A stretch of DNA of 64,000 nt from an uncultured Sphingomonadaceae bacterium (GTDB taxonomy: Bacteria; Pseudomonadota; Alphaproteobacteria; Sphingomonadales; Sphingomonadaceae): the NCBI GenBank assembly GCA_937995515.1, contig CALKJZ010000024.1:1-64000 (forward strand), in the 5' to 3' direction. Position numbers and translations under genes: made by a program. The number at the start of each line of letters is the position of its first letter. Within the stretch, counting starts at the first letter, position 1. Of the stretch, positions 12,214 to 21,549 are shown one piece after another. Below the pieces are notes generated by a model. The model ran no database searches and was not told where the DNA came from. It saw nothing but the letters and a program-made list of their open reading frames with translations.

Positions 12214-13545
12214 TCAGCGATATTCCACCACGGCATCGCGCCTCAGGTCGCGCAGGTAGCGCCGCGCCGCGCTGTTCACCCGCTGGTCGGTCAGCTGGCC
12301 GTAGATCTCGTCGGCCGATGGCAGGCGGGCCTGCGCCGGCGGGTCGTCGCGGCCGCACAGCACGAGCACGCGCAGGCCCTCGTCCTGCGAGCCGAACGGC
12401 GGCGTGGCGCCGCCCACGGGCATGCGGCGCATGATCTCCTGCAGCGGCGCAGGGAGGTCGCGCATGCGGATCTGGTCGTTGGAGACAACCTCGGCGCCCA
12501 GCTCCTTTGCAACCGCATCCACCCGGCCGCAGCCACCCATGGCCTGCGTGCGCTCCTGCACGCTTGCGGCAAGCCGGCGCGCCGCCGCCTCGCTGATCCC
12601 CTCGGGGAAGGGGATGGTCAGCTGCTTGAGCGAGAGCTGCGCGTCGCCCGGGTCTGCCGAGAGCACCTGCCGCTGGTCGACCACCGCGACGATCGCCACC
12701 CCGCCCGGCACCACCACCGGGTCGGAGACAGCCCCGCGCGGCAGCGCGCTCACAACCGGCGCAAGCGCAGGCGAAAGCTGCTCGGCGCGCACCCAGCCAA
12801 GATCGCCGCCCACGGCCGCGGTCGAGGCCTCGGAGAACTGCCGCGCATAGGCGACAAAGCTTGCGCCGCGGCGGATCTGCTCGACGATGCGCCGCGCGTC
12901 GGCCAGCGTCTGCGGCAGGGTCTCCTCGGTGGCCGACAGCAGGATCTCGCCCACCCGATACTCGGTTGCCCCGCGCGACTGCTCGAGCCGCCGGATGATG
13001 GCTGTCACCTCGTCGTCGCCGACATTGATGAACGGCTCCACGCGCTTGCGCAGCAGCCGGCCCCAGGCAAGCTCGCCGCGGATCTGCTGCTTGATCGAGG
13101 CCGGCGAGGTGCCGCCTGCGCGCAGGAACGCCTCGAACTCCTCGGGCGACTGGCGGAAGTTTGCCGCCACCCGCCGGAAGGCCTGTTCCACCTCCGCCTC
13201 GGGCACGCGCACGTCGTGCTGGGCGGCCTCCTGGATCTGCAGCTTCTCGTCGATGAGGTTGCGCAGCACCTGCAGGCGCAGGATCTCGCGCTCCTCGTCG
13301 GAAATCCGCCCGCCCTGGTTGGCCAGCAGCACCAGCGCGAGCCGCTGCTCGACATCGGTGTCGGTGATGATGTCGCCATTGACGATCGCGGTTGCCTTGC
13401 GGACATTGGGATCAAACCGGCCGAGCACCCGCAGCTCGGGAAGATCAAGGCCGAGGCTTGCCATCTGCTGCGCCGAGGCGGGCAGCACCGGGTGAAGTGC
13501 GGCCACTGCGGCTGCGGCAAGGACTCGGGAAACCGTTCGGATCAT
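12214..13545 (-). CDS. surA: Periplasmic chaperone/peptidyl-prolyl isomerase SurA
   Basis: SurA escorts unfolded outer-membrane proteins, including LptD, through the periplasm. The 443-residue precursor has a signal peptide (MIRTVSRVLAAAAVAALH, cleaved after about residue 25), the SurA N-terminal chaperone domain containing IVNGDIITDTDVEQRLAL and LRNLIDEKLQIQEA, a parvulin domain around YARQFSEASTAAVGGDLGWV, and a less conserved second half. The start at 13545 is the one that places the signal sequence at the N terminus. It sits in the lptD-surA-pdxA-ksgA block, 151 bp after lptD and 5 bp before pdxA. Confidence 0.93.
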   Translation of the reverse strand: MIRTVSRVLAAAAVAALHPVLPASAQQMASLGLDLPELRVLGRFDPNVRKATAIVNGDIITDTDVEQRLALVLLANQGGRISDEEREILRLQVLRNLIDEKLQIQEAAQHDVRVPEAEVEQAFRRVAANFRQSPEEFEAFLRAGGTSPASIKQQIRGELAWGRLLRKRVEPFINVGDDEVTAIIRRLEQSRGATEYRVGEILLSATEETLPQTLADARRIVEQIRRGASFVAYARQFSEASTAAVGGDLGWVRAEQLSPALAPVVSALPRGAVSDPVVVPGGVAIVAVVDQRQVLSADPGDAQLSLKQLTIPFPEGISEAAARRLAASVQERTQAMGGCGRVDAVAKELGAEVVSNDQIRMRDLPAPLQEIMRRMPVGGATPPFGSQDEGLRVLVLCGRDDPPAQARLPSADEIYGQLTDQRVNSAARRYLRDLRRDAVVEYR

Positions 13546-13696
13546 CGGCACTGGTCTCGCATCGCGCATGAACGTCTGGGGCAGGCCCCGGGCCTCGGGG
13601 CGAGGCGCAATGCTCCCATAGGCGAGCAGGCCCCGCCCGGCCAGACCCGGGCGGGCCGGCGGCTGCCGGGGTGCAGCCTTGCGGCTGAACTCCGCC

Positions 13697-15979
13697 TTAA
13701 AGGCCGCCGCCGCCGAGGTTGCGCAGGCTGAGCGTGAACAGGATGGTATCGCCGCGGCGCACATTGGGGTTGTCCACATAGTCCTTCCGCCATGTCACCC
13801 CGAACTCGAAACACTCGTCGGCATAGTAGAGGCCCAGCCGGTGCCGGATCGCCTGGAACCCGTCGTTGGCGGTGAACGGGTCTTCCTCTCGCGAGGTGAG
13901 ATCGGCCACCACCGAGCCGAAGATCGCCCAGTAGCGCGCAAAGGCGAACCGCGCGCCGAGCCGGAGCTCCTCATGGTCCACAAGGTCCTCGAGCGCGATG
14001 TCGCGGTTGAAGCGGAAATAGCCGGCAGTCAGGAAGGTCTGCCGGCTGCCCCAGGTGACATCCACCTCGTTGCGGCGGATGGCAAGGCTGTCCCGGTCGA
14101 GCCGGACGCGCTGGGTGAGGCCGAAGCGGCGCCCGACCTGAAGCGACCAGCGCCCAACGATGTCGGACAGGCGGCCCGAAAGCCCGGTCCCGGCCGGAAA
14201 CAGATCCGGCTGCCCGTCGAAGCGGAAGCTCTGCCCCACCTGCGCGCTGAGCGAAAGGCCGTCGCGCTCGAACCGCCAGTCCACCCCATAGACGAGGCGG
14301 ACCCCGCCCTCCCACCGGTCGTAGCCGGGAAAGCGGTTGAGCGAGAAGAGGTTGCTGTCCTCGAGGTCGACCGCGCGCGCATCCTCGTTCGGAATGCTCC
14401 GATTGGCCGTGGTGGTCGAGGCGACGAACTGCACGCGCGGCGTGATCGTCTGGAAGCCGCCGGCCAGCGGCCCGGCCAGCGGCCATTCGACATCGACGGC
14501 AGCCAGCGGGATGAATCTTGCCCGCCAGCCGTCGCGCCCGGCGTAGAAGGGGTCGTCCACCAGCGCGCTGTCGGAGACATGGTAGAGGTCGGCGCGCACG
14601 AGGCCGGTCAGCGTCACCCGCTGACCGAGCGGGGTGAACAGGCTCCTGTCCCAGCGCGCCTGGGCGAGCGCGCGCGCCATCGACTGGCCGTCGCGCCGCA
14701 TCAGCGCGAGGCTGTTGGCCTCGACCGATACCCGGCCGCCGGCAAGCACACGATCAGGCTGCCAGAAGATCTCGACGAGCGGTAGCGCAAGCGGGGTGCG
14801 CCGGGCCTCATCCTCCTGCCGCAGCCCCTGGAAGGCCCAGCCGGACACGGCGACATAATGGTCGCCGCCAAAGCGCTCGAGGGCGAAGGTCGAGCGCAGC
14901 CGGTTGTCGAGCGTGATCTGGTAGCGGCCGGGGAAACTGTCTTCGGTGGTCGCGCGCACCGAGAAGCTGCTGCGCCAGCCGCGCGGGTGGGAGAGCCGGC
15001 CGTTGGCCTCGAGGAACAGCTGGAGCCTCTCGTCCGAGGTGGTGATGATTTCGCCATCCTCGCCGAACCGCTGGCCCCGGCCATAGGTGCCGCGCAGGTG
15101 CACGCGCACCGGGCCCTGCGGCAAGAGATGGCGGTATTCGAGCCCGAGCAGCGGGTTGACCTCGGTGAAGATACTGGGCGTGATGGTGAGGTCGCGGTCG
15201 GCTGCGAACGAAACGAAGTAGGGCAGCGAAAGCTCGATGCCGAGCTCGCGCGAGATCCTGAGATCCGGCGAGAGCAGGCCCGACTGGTTGCGATCATAGC
15301 CATCGGGATGGGAGAGGCTCGGCAGCGCGACGATCGGAACGCCGGCAAACTCGAAGCGCGCCTCGCGGTAGCGCACCCGGCCGCGCGCCTCGTCGTGGGT
15401 CACCCGCGCCGCGCGGATGGCCCACAGCGGCTCCTGCGGGCACCCCTCGGCATCGACGACATTGCACGGCGAATAGGCGGCACCCTCGAGCACCGTGCGC
15501 CCGCCCGCGCGGCGGCCGCTGCGGGCCGCAAGCCGGCCGTCCTCGCCGATCACCAGCAGCGCATTCTCGATGAAGCCTTCGCGCAGGGTCTCGGCGAGCT
15601 CCACCCGGTCGGCCACCAGCACGCGGCCGCCCGCATCGACCACCCGGACCGTCCCCTCGGCCACCACGGTTCCGGCCCTGCGATCGTAGGTGATCCGGTC
15701 CGCCGTCACCTGGTCACCGTTGCGGCAGGCGAGCACATTGCCGCTGGCGGTCACCCGGTCGGCCGGCTCGTCATAGACGAGAAGGTCTGCCGCGAAGATT
15801 ACGTCCTGCGCGAGCTTGGGCGCGCTTTCCTCGCGCCCTGGCGCGGGGTCGGCCGGGCAGCTCGTGCCCGGCGGCGGCAGAGCGGAATGCCCCGCGGCGG
15901 GCGGTCGGGCGGGCTCCGCGCCGGCCTGGCCGGCCAGCGCGACGAGCATCGCGGGAACAAGGCATCGGATGGGGGCCAT
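13697..15979 (-). CDS. lptD: LPS assembly outer-membrane protein LptD
   Basis: LptD with LptE inserts lipopolysaccharide into the outer leaflet. The 760-residue precursor has a short signal peptide (residues 1-21), an N-terminal OstA jellyroll (about 55-180; DLLVYDEPADRVTASGNV) and a long barrel with repeated aromatic/acidic strands. Four cysteines in the N-terminal half (for example CRNGDQV, SPCNVV and EGCPQE) are candidates for structural disulfides. The C terminus (FTLSLRNLGGGGL) ends without the usual terminal aromatic, which is common for alphaproteobacterial LptD. It precedes surA, whose product assists its folding. Confidence 0.93.
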   Translation of the reverse strand: MAPIRCLVPAMLVALAGQAGAEPARPPAAGHSALPPPGTSCPADPAPGREESAPKLAQDVIFAADLLVYDEPADRVTASGNVLACRNGDQVTADRITYDRRAGTVVAEGTVRVVDAGGRVLVADRVELAETLREGFIENALLVIGEDGRLAARSGRRAGGRTVLEGAAYSPCNVVDAEGCPQEPLWAIRAARVTHDEARGRVRYREARFEFAGVPIVALPSLSHPDGYDRNQSGLLSPDLRISRELGIELSLPYFVSFAADRDLTITPSIFTEVNPLLGLEYRHLLPQGPVRVHLRGTYGRGQRFGEDGEIITTSDERLQLFLEANGRLSHPRGWRSSFSVRATTEDSFPGRYQITLDNRLRSTFALERFGGDHYVAVSGWAFQGLRQEDEARRTPLALPLVEIFWQPDRVLAGGRVSVEANSLALMRRDGQSMARALAQARWDRSLFTPLGQRVTLTGLVRADLYHVSDSALVDDPFYAGRDGWRARFIPLAAVDVEWPLAGPLAGGFQTITPRVQFVASTTTANRSIPNEDARAVDLEDSNLFSLNRFPGYDRWEGGVRLVYGVDWRFERDGLSLSAQVGQSFRFDGQPDLFPAGTGLSGRLSDIVGRWSLQVGRRFGLTQRVRLDRDSLAIRRNEVDVTWGSRQTFLTAGYFRFNRDIALEDLVDHEELRLGARFAFARYWAIFGSVVADLTSREEDPFTANDGFQAIRHRLGLYYADECFEFGVTWRKDYVDNPNVRRGDTILFTLSLRNLGGGGL

Positions 15980-16050
15980 GCGCCGGGCCGGGCATAGGCC
16001 GGCGCCGGGCGCGGTTCAAGCAAGGCCGGCCGGGCGCCCGGCCGCAGTGC

Positions 16051-16653
16051 TCAGAAGGGCAGCACCCGCCCCGACCGGGTGAAGTGCAGATAGCCGACAT
16101 TGGCGCCCAGCCGCCACCCTGCGCCCATGCGGATGGGCACCAGCACCACCCGCCCACGCTGGTGATAGCTGGCCGAGACCCCGCCGACGAGGTAGGCGCG
16201 GCCCTCGATCGCCGGGTAGCGCTGGAAGATCTCCTCGGTGTCGTCGAGGTTGTAGACGAGCATGAAGGTGCGCGAGGCATCGCCGCCCACGTCGAAGCCG
16301 ACAGACGGACCGGTCCAGTGCACCACCCGGTCGCCCTCGGTGCGCGAGTGCAGCGTGCCCCTGCCATAGCGGATGCCAAGCCCGATCGCGCCGCCGCCCT
16401 CGCGGCCGACGATATAGGCATTGGGCAGGCCGAGATCGGCAAACACCTTCTCGATCACGCGCGCCACCGCCTCGGAGGCCTCGCCAAAGGCGCCATCGGC
16501 GGCCCGCACGATTTCGCCCATCTCGTAGGTGGCAAGCCTTGCATCCTCGATGAGCGGCCGTCCCCGCTCCGGCGGCGCCTGCCCGGCCTGCGCCGAGGCG
16601 GAAGCGGGCAGGGCTGCCCAGAGGCTGAGACAGATGGCAGGCCCGAGGCGCAT
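16051..16653 (-). CDS. Exported DUF1134 domain protein
   Basis: A 200-residue protein with a cleavable signal peptide (MRLGPAICLSLWAALPASAS). The DUF1134 domain fills the rest: GRGTLHSRTEGDRVVHWTGP, SVGFDVGGDASRTFMLVYNL and VGGVSASYHQRG are family hallmarks, with glycine-rich beta strands. The family occurs mainly in alphaproteobacteria; its function is unknown and the fold suggests a periplasmic or outer-membrane-associated protein. The start ATG is preceded by AAGGGTGG. It lies 71 bp before lptD on the same strand, so joint expression with the lptD group is possible. Confidence 0.85.
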   Translation of the reverse strand: MRLGPAICLSLWAALPASASAQAGQAPPERGRPLIEDARLATYEMGEIVRAADGAFGEASEAVARVIEKVFADLGLPNAYIVGREGGGAIGLGIRYGRGTLHSRTEGDRVVHWTGPSVGFDVGGDASRTFMLVYNLDDTEEIFQRYPAIEGRAYLVGGVSASYHQRGRVVLVPIRMGAGWRLGANVGYLHFTRSGRVLPF

Positions 16654-16718
16654 GGGCCCACCCTTGCGGTGCCGCGTGAATCCGCGCTGAATGCATCCGC
16701 GCTGCAACAGGTGCCGGA

Positions 16719-17378
16719 TCATGGTTCGTCGACGACCGGGTTCGACAGCAGCGGCAGGCCCGAGATGGCGACCTCCACCCGGTCGCCCGCCTTCAGCCAC
16801 AGCGGCGGCACCCGCTTCTCGCCCACGCCCGCGCAGGTGCCCGTTGCGATCACGTCGCCGGGGCGAAGCTCGGTGAACGCACTCACATAGGCGACCAGCG
16901 TCTCCACGTCGAACAGCATGAGGTCGATCGTGGTGTCCTGCACCACGGTGCCGTTCACCAGCGTCTTCAGCCGGTGGGCGCGATAATCGCCAAAGGCCGC
17001 GCCCGGCACCAGCTCGGGGCCGATGGCACCGGAACGGTCGAAGTTCTTGCCCGGCGTGAACTGGCTGGAGTGGCGCTGCCAGTCGCGCACCGAGCCGTCC
17101 ATGAAGGCGGTCCAGCCCGCGACATGGGCGAGTGCCCGCTCGCGGGGGATGTGCCGCCCGGCGGTGCCGATGACGGCGGCAAGCTCACCCTCGTAATCGA
17201 ACCGCCCGGACAGCTTCGGCCTGACGAGCGGCTCGCCCGCACGCACGAGCGAGGCGGGTGTGCGCAGGAAGATCATCGGGTAGGGGCCCGTCTCGCCACG
17301 CCCCATTTCCGCCCGGTGTGCCGCGTAGTTGACGGCGGCGCAGAAGATCCGCGCGCCTGCGGGCGGAAACCAGCTCAT
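16719..17378 (-). CDS. Fumarylacetoacetate hydrolase (FAH) family protein
   Basis: A 219-residue FAH-fold enzyme. The core shows AVNYAAHRAEMG, the metal-binding FDYEGELAAVIG with its Glu pair, GKNFDRSGAIGPELV, and GDVIATGTCAGVGEKR near the end. Family members hydrolyse or decarboxylate beta-diketo acids or act as fumarylpyruvate hydrolases or oxaloacetate decarboxylases; the substrate is not clear here. The start overlaps the stop of pdeM in an ATGA, so translation is coupled. The link between a small-molecule hydrolase and a DNA-repair nuclease is not explained by known function. Confidence 0.85.
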   Translation of the reverse strand: MSWFPPAGARIFCAAVNYAAHRAEMGRGETGPYPMIFLRTPASLVRAGEPLVRPKLSGRFDYEGELAAVIGTAGRHIPRERALAHVAGWTAFMDGSVRDWQRHSSQFTPGKNFDRSGAIGPELVPGAAFGDYRAHRLKTLVNGTVVQDTTIDLMLFDVETLVAYVSAFTELRPGDVIATGTCAGVGEKRVPPLWLKAGDRVEVAISGLPLLSNPVVDEP

Positions 17379-18049
17379 GCCGCCGCCGCCGCGGCCGGCA
17401 CGCGCACGAGGCCCGAATCGGTTGCCACCAGCGCCTCGCGCGCCGGGCCGAGCGCGGCAAAGGCCGCGTCCGAGACATCGAGCCCGCCGCAGAAGGCCCC
17501 ATAGGCCGGAAGCACGAGCCGGCCGCCGCCGAGCGCGAAACAGCGCCGCAGCACGCTGCGGCCAGTGCGCAGGGCGATCCGCGTGCGCGGATGGAGATGG
17601 CCGCTGATCTCGGGCCGGGTCTCCGCCGGCCGGCAGGCATGGCGCAGCACCACCCCGGCCACCTGCTGCTCGGGCGCCGTGCGGCCGCCGAGCTCGGCGG
17701 GCGCATCGCCATCGTGGTTGCCGGTGATCCACAGCCAGTCCGCCCGCGCCACAAGCGCCGCCAGCCGCTCGCGCGCACGCGCGGCCATGCGCGAAAGCGC
17801 GCCGGCATCGTGCAGGCTGTCTCCAAGCGCGGCGACCCGGGCGGCACCCGTCGTCTCGATCACCGCGGCCAGCCGGTCGAGCGTCTCGAGGCTGTCGTGC
17901 GGGGGCAGGAGCCAGCCCTGCCGCGCGAAATGGCTGCCCTTCTCGAGGTGCAGGTCGGCCACCAGCAGCAGGTTCTCGGCCGGCCAGAAGAGCGCCCCGC
18001 AGGGGAAGAGGCGCATCGCGTGCCCCGCGAACGAAAGGGAAACACCCAT
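17375..18049 (-). CDS. pdeM: PdeM-like metallophosphoesterase (ligase-associated DNA damage response)
   Basis: A 224-residue calcineurin-like phosphoesterase. The metal sites are VADLHLEKGSHFA (D-x-H), AALGDSLHD (GDxxxD), WITGNHDGD (GNHD) and SGHLHPRTRI (GHxH). The pattern AENLLLVADLHLEKGS followed by LPPHDSLETLDRL matches PdeM, a nuclease usually encoded beside an ATP-dependent DNA ligase, an exonuclease and an Lhr-type helicase. None of those neighbours is here, so the gene appears detached. The ATG at 18049 is preferred over a TTG five codons upstream. Confidence 0.82.
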   Translation of the reverse strand: MGVSLSFAGHAMRLFPCGALFWPAENLLLVADLHLEKGSHFARQGWLLPPHDSLETLDRLAAVIETTGAARVAALGDSLHDAGALSRMAARARERLAALVARADWLWITGNHDGDAPAELGGRTAPEQQVAGVVLRHACRPAETRPEISGHLHPRTRIALRTGRSVLRRCFALGGGRLVLPAYGAFCGGLDVSDAAFAALGPAREALVATDSGLVRVPAAAAAA

Positions 18050-18110
18050 GGCCTTCCATGGCAAGCCGGCCGGGCGCGCGCAAGCCCGCCCCCGAAACGG
18101 AGGCCGGCGT

Positions 18111-19643
18111 TCAGAAGCGGGTGGTCCAGCCGAACTCGCCCTCTACGCGCAGGGGCGCGCGCCCGGGCGTGTCGGGCGCATTGTCCTGCACGCGCGCCTC
18201 GAAGCGCAGGTCGCCAAGCCGGGTCGGCCATTGCACCCCGGCGGTTGCCATGGTGATGCGCTCACGGCTCTGCGACACGCGGTTGAAGCGAAAATCCGGG
18301 TTCAGCCGGCCGGCCGAGACATTGAGGTCAACGAGGCGGAACGCACCATGCCAGCGGCGGTTGCGCAGGTCCGTGTGGCTGCCGTGCACGGTGAACATCC
18401 GGGCATCGCCGTCGAGGCTGAAGCCGATCGGCCGGCGCTGGTAGGTGAAGCCGTCGGTGTAGATGAAGTTGTTGTACATCGACCCCGGAAAGCGCCTGGG
18501 GCCGAAGAAGGTGCTGGCAAGCGTGTCGGTCATCTCGATCCCGAAGGTGTAGGAGGCGCCCTGCGTCCCCACCGGCCCGGCAAGGCGGATCCCGCCCTGG
18601 CGGGCGAACTGTTCGATGATGATATTGTCCTCGTCCTCGGCGATCGTGTCGAAGTAGAGGGTCGCCGCATCGCCGCCCCTGCCGAGCGGGAAGCGATACT
18701 GGAGATCGAAGCCTGCAAGCTGGTTGCCGGGCTCGAAGGGGGTGCCGGTGTTGTCGAGGTCGCCGAGGCCGATGATCGCGCGCAGGATCGTGCCGAGCCC
18801 GCACGGCCGGCCCTCGCCGCACAGCTGCAGGCCGCGGCTCAGCCCGACGGTAAGACCGGGCGTCGGTTCGAACTCCACGCGCATGCCGCCGACTGCGGTG
18901 TTGCGGAAATCGCGCGCCTCATCCAGCACGCCGGCGAAGATGTCGAACCGCATCGGCCCCAGCCAGCGCAACACGGGTGCATCGATGCGGCGGGCATCGG
19001 CAAGCTTGATCCCCGCCTTGGGAAACGGCCGGGCGCTGGTCGAAAAAAGCAGCGCGCCATCGTGGCCCGCCCCCCACCAGAGCTCGGTATAGCCGGCATA
19101 GACGATCACATTCTCGATGACCGCGGCGGCCTGCAGCGGTCGCAGCGAAAAGCCGTTGCCGCGGGCGGTGGTGATCGCCTGCCGGTCGGTGCCAGGGCTC
19201 GTGTAGCTCGCCCCGTAGGTGAAGGTGAACTCCGGGCCGAGATCATGTTCGGCGCGCAGCTGCAGGTCTGCGGCGTTGCGTGCGGGACTTGCGAAATCGC
19301 GCACGAGCGCCGGCTCGCTGGTGAAACTGGCACGCGCCTCGAAGCGGTTGCGCTCCTGCTGGCGCGCCGAAAGCGCCGCGACCCGCCTGACCGCGGCCCG
19401 GACGGCCGGCGGGAGCGGGTGGCTGGCGGCAACGGCCAGAGCATCGTCGATGGTGCGCCAGGGCAGCGGCCAGCTGTCGACCGGGCCCTTGATGAGACCG
19501 TGCGCCTTCATGAGCTCGATGTCGGCGCGCAGGCGCGGGTCTCCCGGCTCCACCCACACGCCCGCGCGCACCGGCATGGCAAGGCCCGGAAGGACGGCGG
19601 CGAGCAGCAGCCCGGCGCGCATGGCCGCCCGCCCCGCCCCCAT
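18111..19643 (-). CDS. Wzi-like capsule assembly outer-membrane protein
   Basis: A 510-residue precursor with a signal peptide (around residues 8-28) and the Wzi family layout: an N-terminal helical bundle with DIELMKAHGLIKGPVDSWPL, then a long beta barrel with IVYAGYTELWWGAGHDGALL, GTPFEPGNQLAGFDLQYRF and a final aromatic Phe (FGWTTRF), as in outer-membrane barrels. In enteric bacteria Wzi is a lectin that anchors capsule to the surface. The gene begins 8 bp after the nucleotidyltransferase stop, so it belongs to the inositol-phosphate operon. That suggests the pathway's product reaches the cell surface (inference). Start chosen at 19643; 19622 is an alternative. Confidence 0.78.
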   Translation of the reverse strand: MGAGRAAMRAGLLLAAVLPGLAMPVRAGVWVEPGDPRLRADIELMKAHGLIKGPVDSWPLPWRTIDDALAVAASHPLPPAVRAAVRRVAALSARQQERNRFEARASFTSEPALVRDFASPARNAADLQLRAEHDLGPEFTFTYGASYTSPGTDRQAITTARGNGFSLRPLQAAAVIENVIVYAGYTELWWGAGHDGALLFSTSARPFPKAGIKLADARRIDAPVLRWLGPMRFDIFAGVLDEARDFRNTAVGGMRVEFEPTPGLTVGLSRGLQLCGEGRPCGLGTILRAIIGLGDLDNTGTPFEPGNQLAGFDLQYRFPLGRGGDAATLYFDTIAEDEDNIIIEQFARQGGIRLAGPVGTQGASYTFGIEMTDTLASTFFGPRRFPGSMYNNFIYTDGFTYQRRPIGFSLDGDARMFTVHGSHTDLRNRRWHGAFRLVDLNVSAGRLNPDFRFNRVSQSRERITMATAGVQWPTRLGDLRFEARVQDNAPDTPGRAPLRVEGEFGWTTRF

Positions 19644-19651
19644 GGCCCGGC

Positions 19652-20386
19652 TCAGGCGCAGACGGCGCGCCACCGGGCCTCGGCGATGGCGAGCGCCCGC
19701 GGATCGTCGACATCGAGCCAGGGTGCGCCGTCGCTGTCGACCGCCTCGGCCATCCCCCGGGCAGCCAGGCGGGCAACGGCCTGCGAGAGGGAAAGGCCGG
19801 GATCGGCCTCCAGCACGGCGACGAGCTCGGGGCCGATGCGGAACGCGCCGGTGTCGTGCGCGTCGTAGACCAGGAGCTCCTTGCCGATGGCGAGGATCGG
19901 CCGCCTGGCGCCGCGGCCGAGCGTGCGCACGCGCGTGACATCGGCCTCGTCGACCATCGGGTTGCCGAGCTGCCGGTCGACCGCGAGGACGACAGGCGCC
20001 GCCTGCGCGGCAAGCAGCACGCGGACGAGCCGGGGAGAGACGAGATGATCCCCCATCAGCAGCAGCGTGCCCGGCGCGATCCGGTCGCGTGCGGCAAGGA
20101 GGCTGAGCCCCTGCGGCGCCACGGCCCAGTCCGGGTTGTGACGGAAGACGACCGCAATCGGTGCGGCAGGGGCGATTGCCGCCTCCACCGCCGGCGCGCA
20201 GTTCCCGATCACGATCGTTGCCGCCCGGATGCCGGCGGAGGCCAGCGAATCGAGCACCCGCAGGAGAATCGGCCGCCCGCCCACCGGCACCAGAGGCTTG
20301 ACAGGGGCCACGCCGGCCAGCCGGCTGCCGGCCCCGGCGGCAAGGATGACGGCGCTGTCATGCGCCCCGGCCGCCGCGCCGCCCAT
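19652..20386 (-). CDS. Nucleotidyltransferase, candidate inositol-1-phosphate cytidylyltransferase
   Basis: A 244-residue sugar-nucleotidyltransferase fold. The signature VILAAGAGSRL (about 13-23) is followed by KPLVPVGGRPIL with the catalytic Lys about residue 30, and a LLMGDHLVSP motif supplies the metal-binding Asp. The enzyme would join a nucleotide to a phosphorylated alcohol. Being 4 bp downstream of myo-inositol-phosphate synthase and in the same operon as a CDP-alcohol phosphotransferase, it most plausibly makes CDP-inositol from CTP and inositol-1-phosphate, as IPCT does in di-myo-inositol phosphate synthesis. The family signature is seen; the substrate is inferred from context only. 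MobA-like or sugar-phosphate activity is the alternative. Confidence 0.7.
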   Translation of the reverse strand: MGGAAAGAHDSAVILAAGAGSRLAGVAPVKPLVPVGGRPILLRVLDSLASAGIRAATIVIGNCAPAVEAAIAPAAPIAVVFRHNPDWAVAPQGLSLLAARDRIAPGTLLLMGDHLVSPRLVRVLLAAQAAPVVLAVDRQLGNPMVDEADVTRVRTLGRGARRPILAIGKELLVYDAHDTGAFRIGPELVAVLEADPGLSLSQAVARLAARGMAEAVDSDGAPWLDVDDPRALAIAEARWRAVCA

Positions 20387-20390
20387 CCCT

Positions 20391-21515
20391 CTAGTGCTGC
20401 GTGCCGGGCAGCCGCACCGGATCGGCGCGGATGAACGCCTCGAGCGCCGCATAGGCTGCCACATCGTCCATCTGCTCGGGCGGGTGCTTGCAGAAATAGG
20501 CTGCAGGAGCCGCAATCACGCCGCCCTGGCCGCGGTCGAGCGCAAGGCGCGCGCAGCGGATGAGATCGATCGCCACGCCCGCGCTGTTGGGGCTGTCCTC
20601 CACCGAGAGCCGCACCTCGATGTTCATCGGCACACCACCGAACAGCCGACCCTCCATGCGCAGGTAGCAGACCTTGTTGTCCTTCTGCCATGCCACATAG
20701 TCCGAGGGGCCGACATGGATGTTCTCCGGGTCGAGCCGCCGGTCGGTCGCCGCCTGCACGGCCTCGGTCTTGCTGATCCGCTTGGACGACAGGCGCTCGC
20801 GCGCGAGCATGTTGAGAAAGTCGGTATTGCCGCCGGTGTTGAGCTGGTAGGTCCGGTCCAGCCGGACACCGCGGCGCGCGAACAGCTCCGCAAGGCTGCG
20901 GTGGAGGATGGTGGCGCCCAGCTGCGCCTTGATGTCGTCGCCGATGAGCGGCAGCCCGGCCGCGCCAAAGCGGCGTGCCCAGGCTGGATTGCTGGCGATG
21001 AACACCGGGATGTTGTTGACGAAGGCGGCACCTGCCCTCAGCGCCGCCTCGGCATAGAACTCGGTTGCCCGCTGGCTGCCGACGGGCAGATAGTTCATCA
21101 CCACCTCGGTGCCCGCGCGCCGCATCGCCTCGGCGACCTCGTCGAGGCTTGGCTCGGGCCGGTCCGCCACGCGGAAGCCGCGACTGGCCTCTGCCTCGAG
21201 CATGTGCGGGGCAACGCCGTCGAGCACGGGCCCCATCGCGACCTCGACGCCCAGCACGCCGACATGGTCGCAGAAGGTGGCGGTGCAGTTCGGCTCGGCG
21301 AAGATCGCCTCGCCAAGGTCGCGGCCCACCTTGCGCGGGTCGACATCGAAGGCTGCCACCACCCGCACGTCGCGGGGGCGGTAGCCCCCGAGATCCCAGT
21401 GAAGCAGGCCGATCGCCTCGTTCGCGCCGCCGTTGGCATAGTGCGCGATCCCCTGGACAAGCGAGCTTGCGCAGTTCCCGATGCCGACGAGCGCGACGGA
21501 AATGGGGGTGGTCAA
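20391..21515 (-). CDS. ino1: myo-Inositol-1-phosphate synthase (Ino1/MIPS)
   Basis: The enzyme converts glucose-6-phosphate to inositol-1-phosphate (1L-myo, also numbered D-inositol-3-phosphate) with NAD. The 374-residue protein is the short archaeal/actinobacterial type: GIGNCASSLVQG near the N terminus, VVAAFDVDPRKVG, QLNTGGNTDFLNM, and SDYVAWQKDNKVCYLRMEGR followed by SVEDSPNSAG. The start is a TTG preceded by AAGGGAG at ideal spacing; a longer upstream frame lacks family sequence. It is the second gene of the operon, 34 bp after the CDP-alcohol phosphotransferase and 4 bp before the nucleotidyltransferase. Its resemblance to actinobacterial enzymes could mean ancient transfer. Confidence 0.95.
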   Translation of the reverse strand: MTTPISVALVGIGNCASSLVQGIAHYANGGANEAIGLLHWDLGGYRPRDVRVVAAFDVDPRKVGRDLGEAIFAEPNCTATFCDHVGVLGVEVAMGPVLDGVAPHMLEAEASRGFRVADRPEPSLDEVAEAMRRAGTEVVMNYLPVGSQRATEFYAEAALRAGAAFVNNIPVFIASNPAWARRFGAAGLPLIGDDIKAQLGATILHRSLAELFARRGVRLDRTYQLNTGGNTDFLNMLARERLSSKRISKTEAVQAATDRRLDPENIHVGPSDYVAWQKDNKVCYLRMEGRLFGGVPMNIEVRLSVEDSPNSAGVAIDLIRCARLALDRGQGGVIAAPAAYFCKHPPEQMDDVAAYAALEAFIRADPVRLPGTQH

Positions 21516-21549
21516 TGTTGCTCCCTTGCCAAGACGTACCCGGGCCGCA

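Noticed and set aside
11713-13731. A 672-codon open frame on the plus strand opposite pdxA and surA
   Set aside because: No domains, no ribosome-binding site, and the opposite strand carries intact pdxA and surA.
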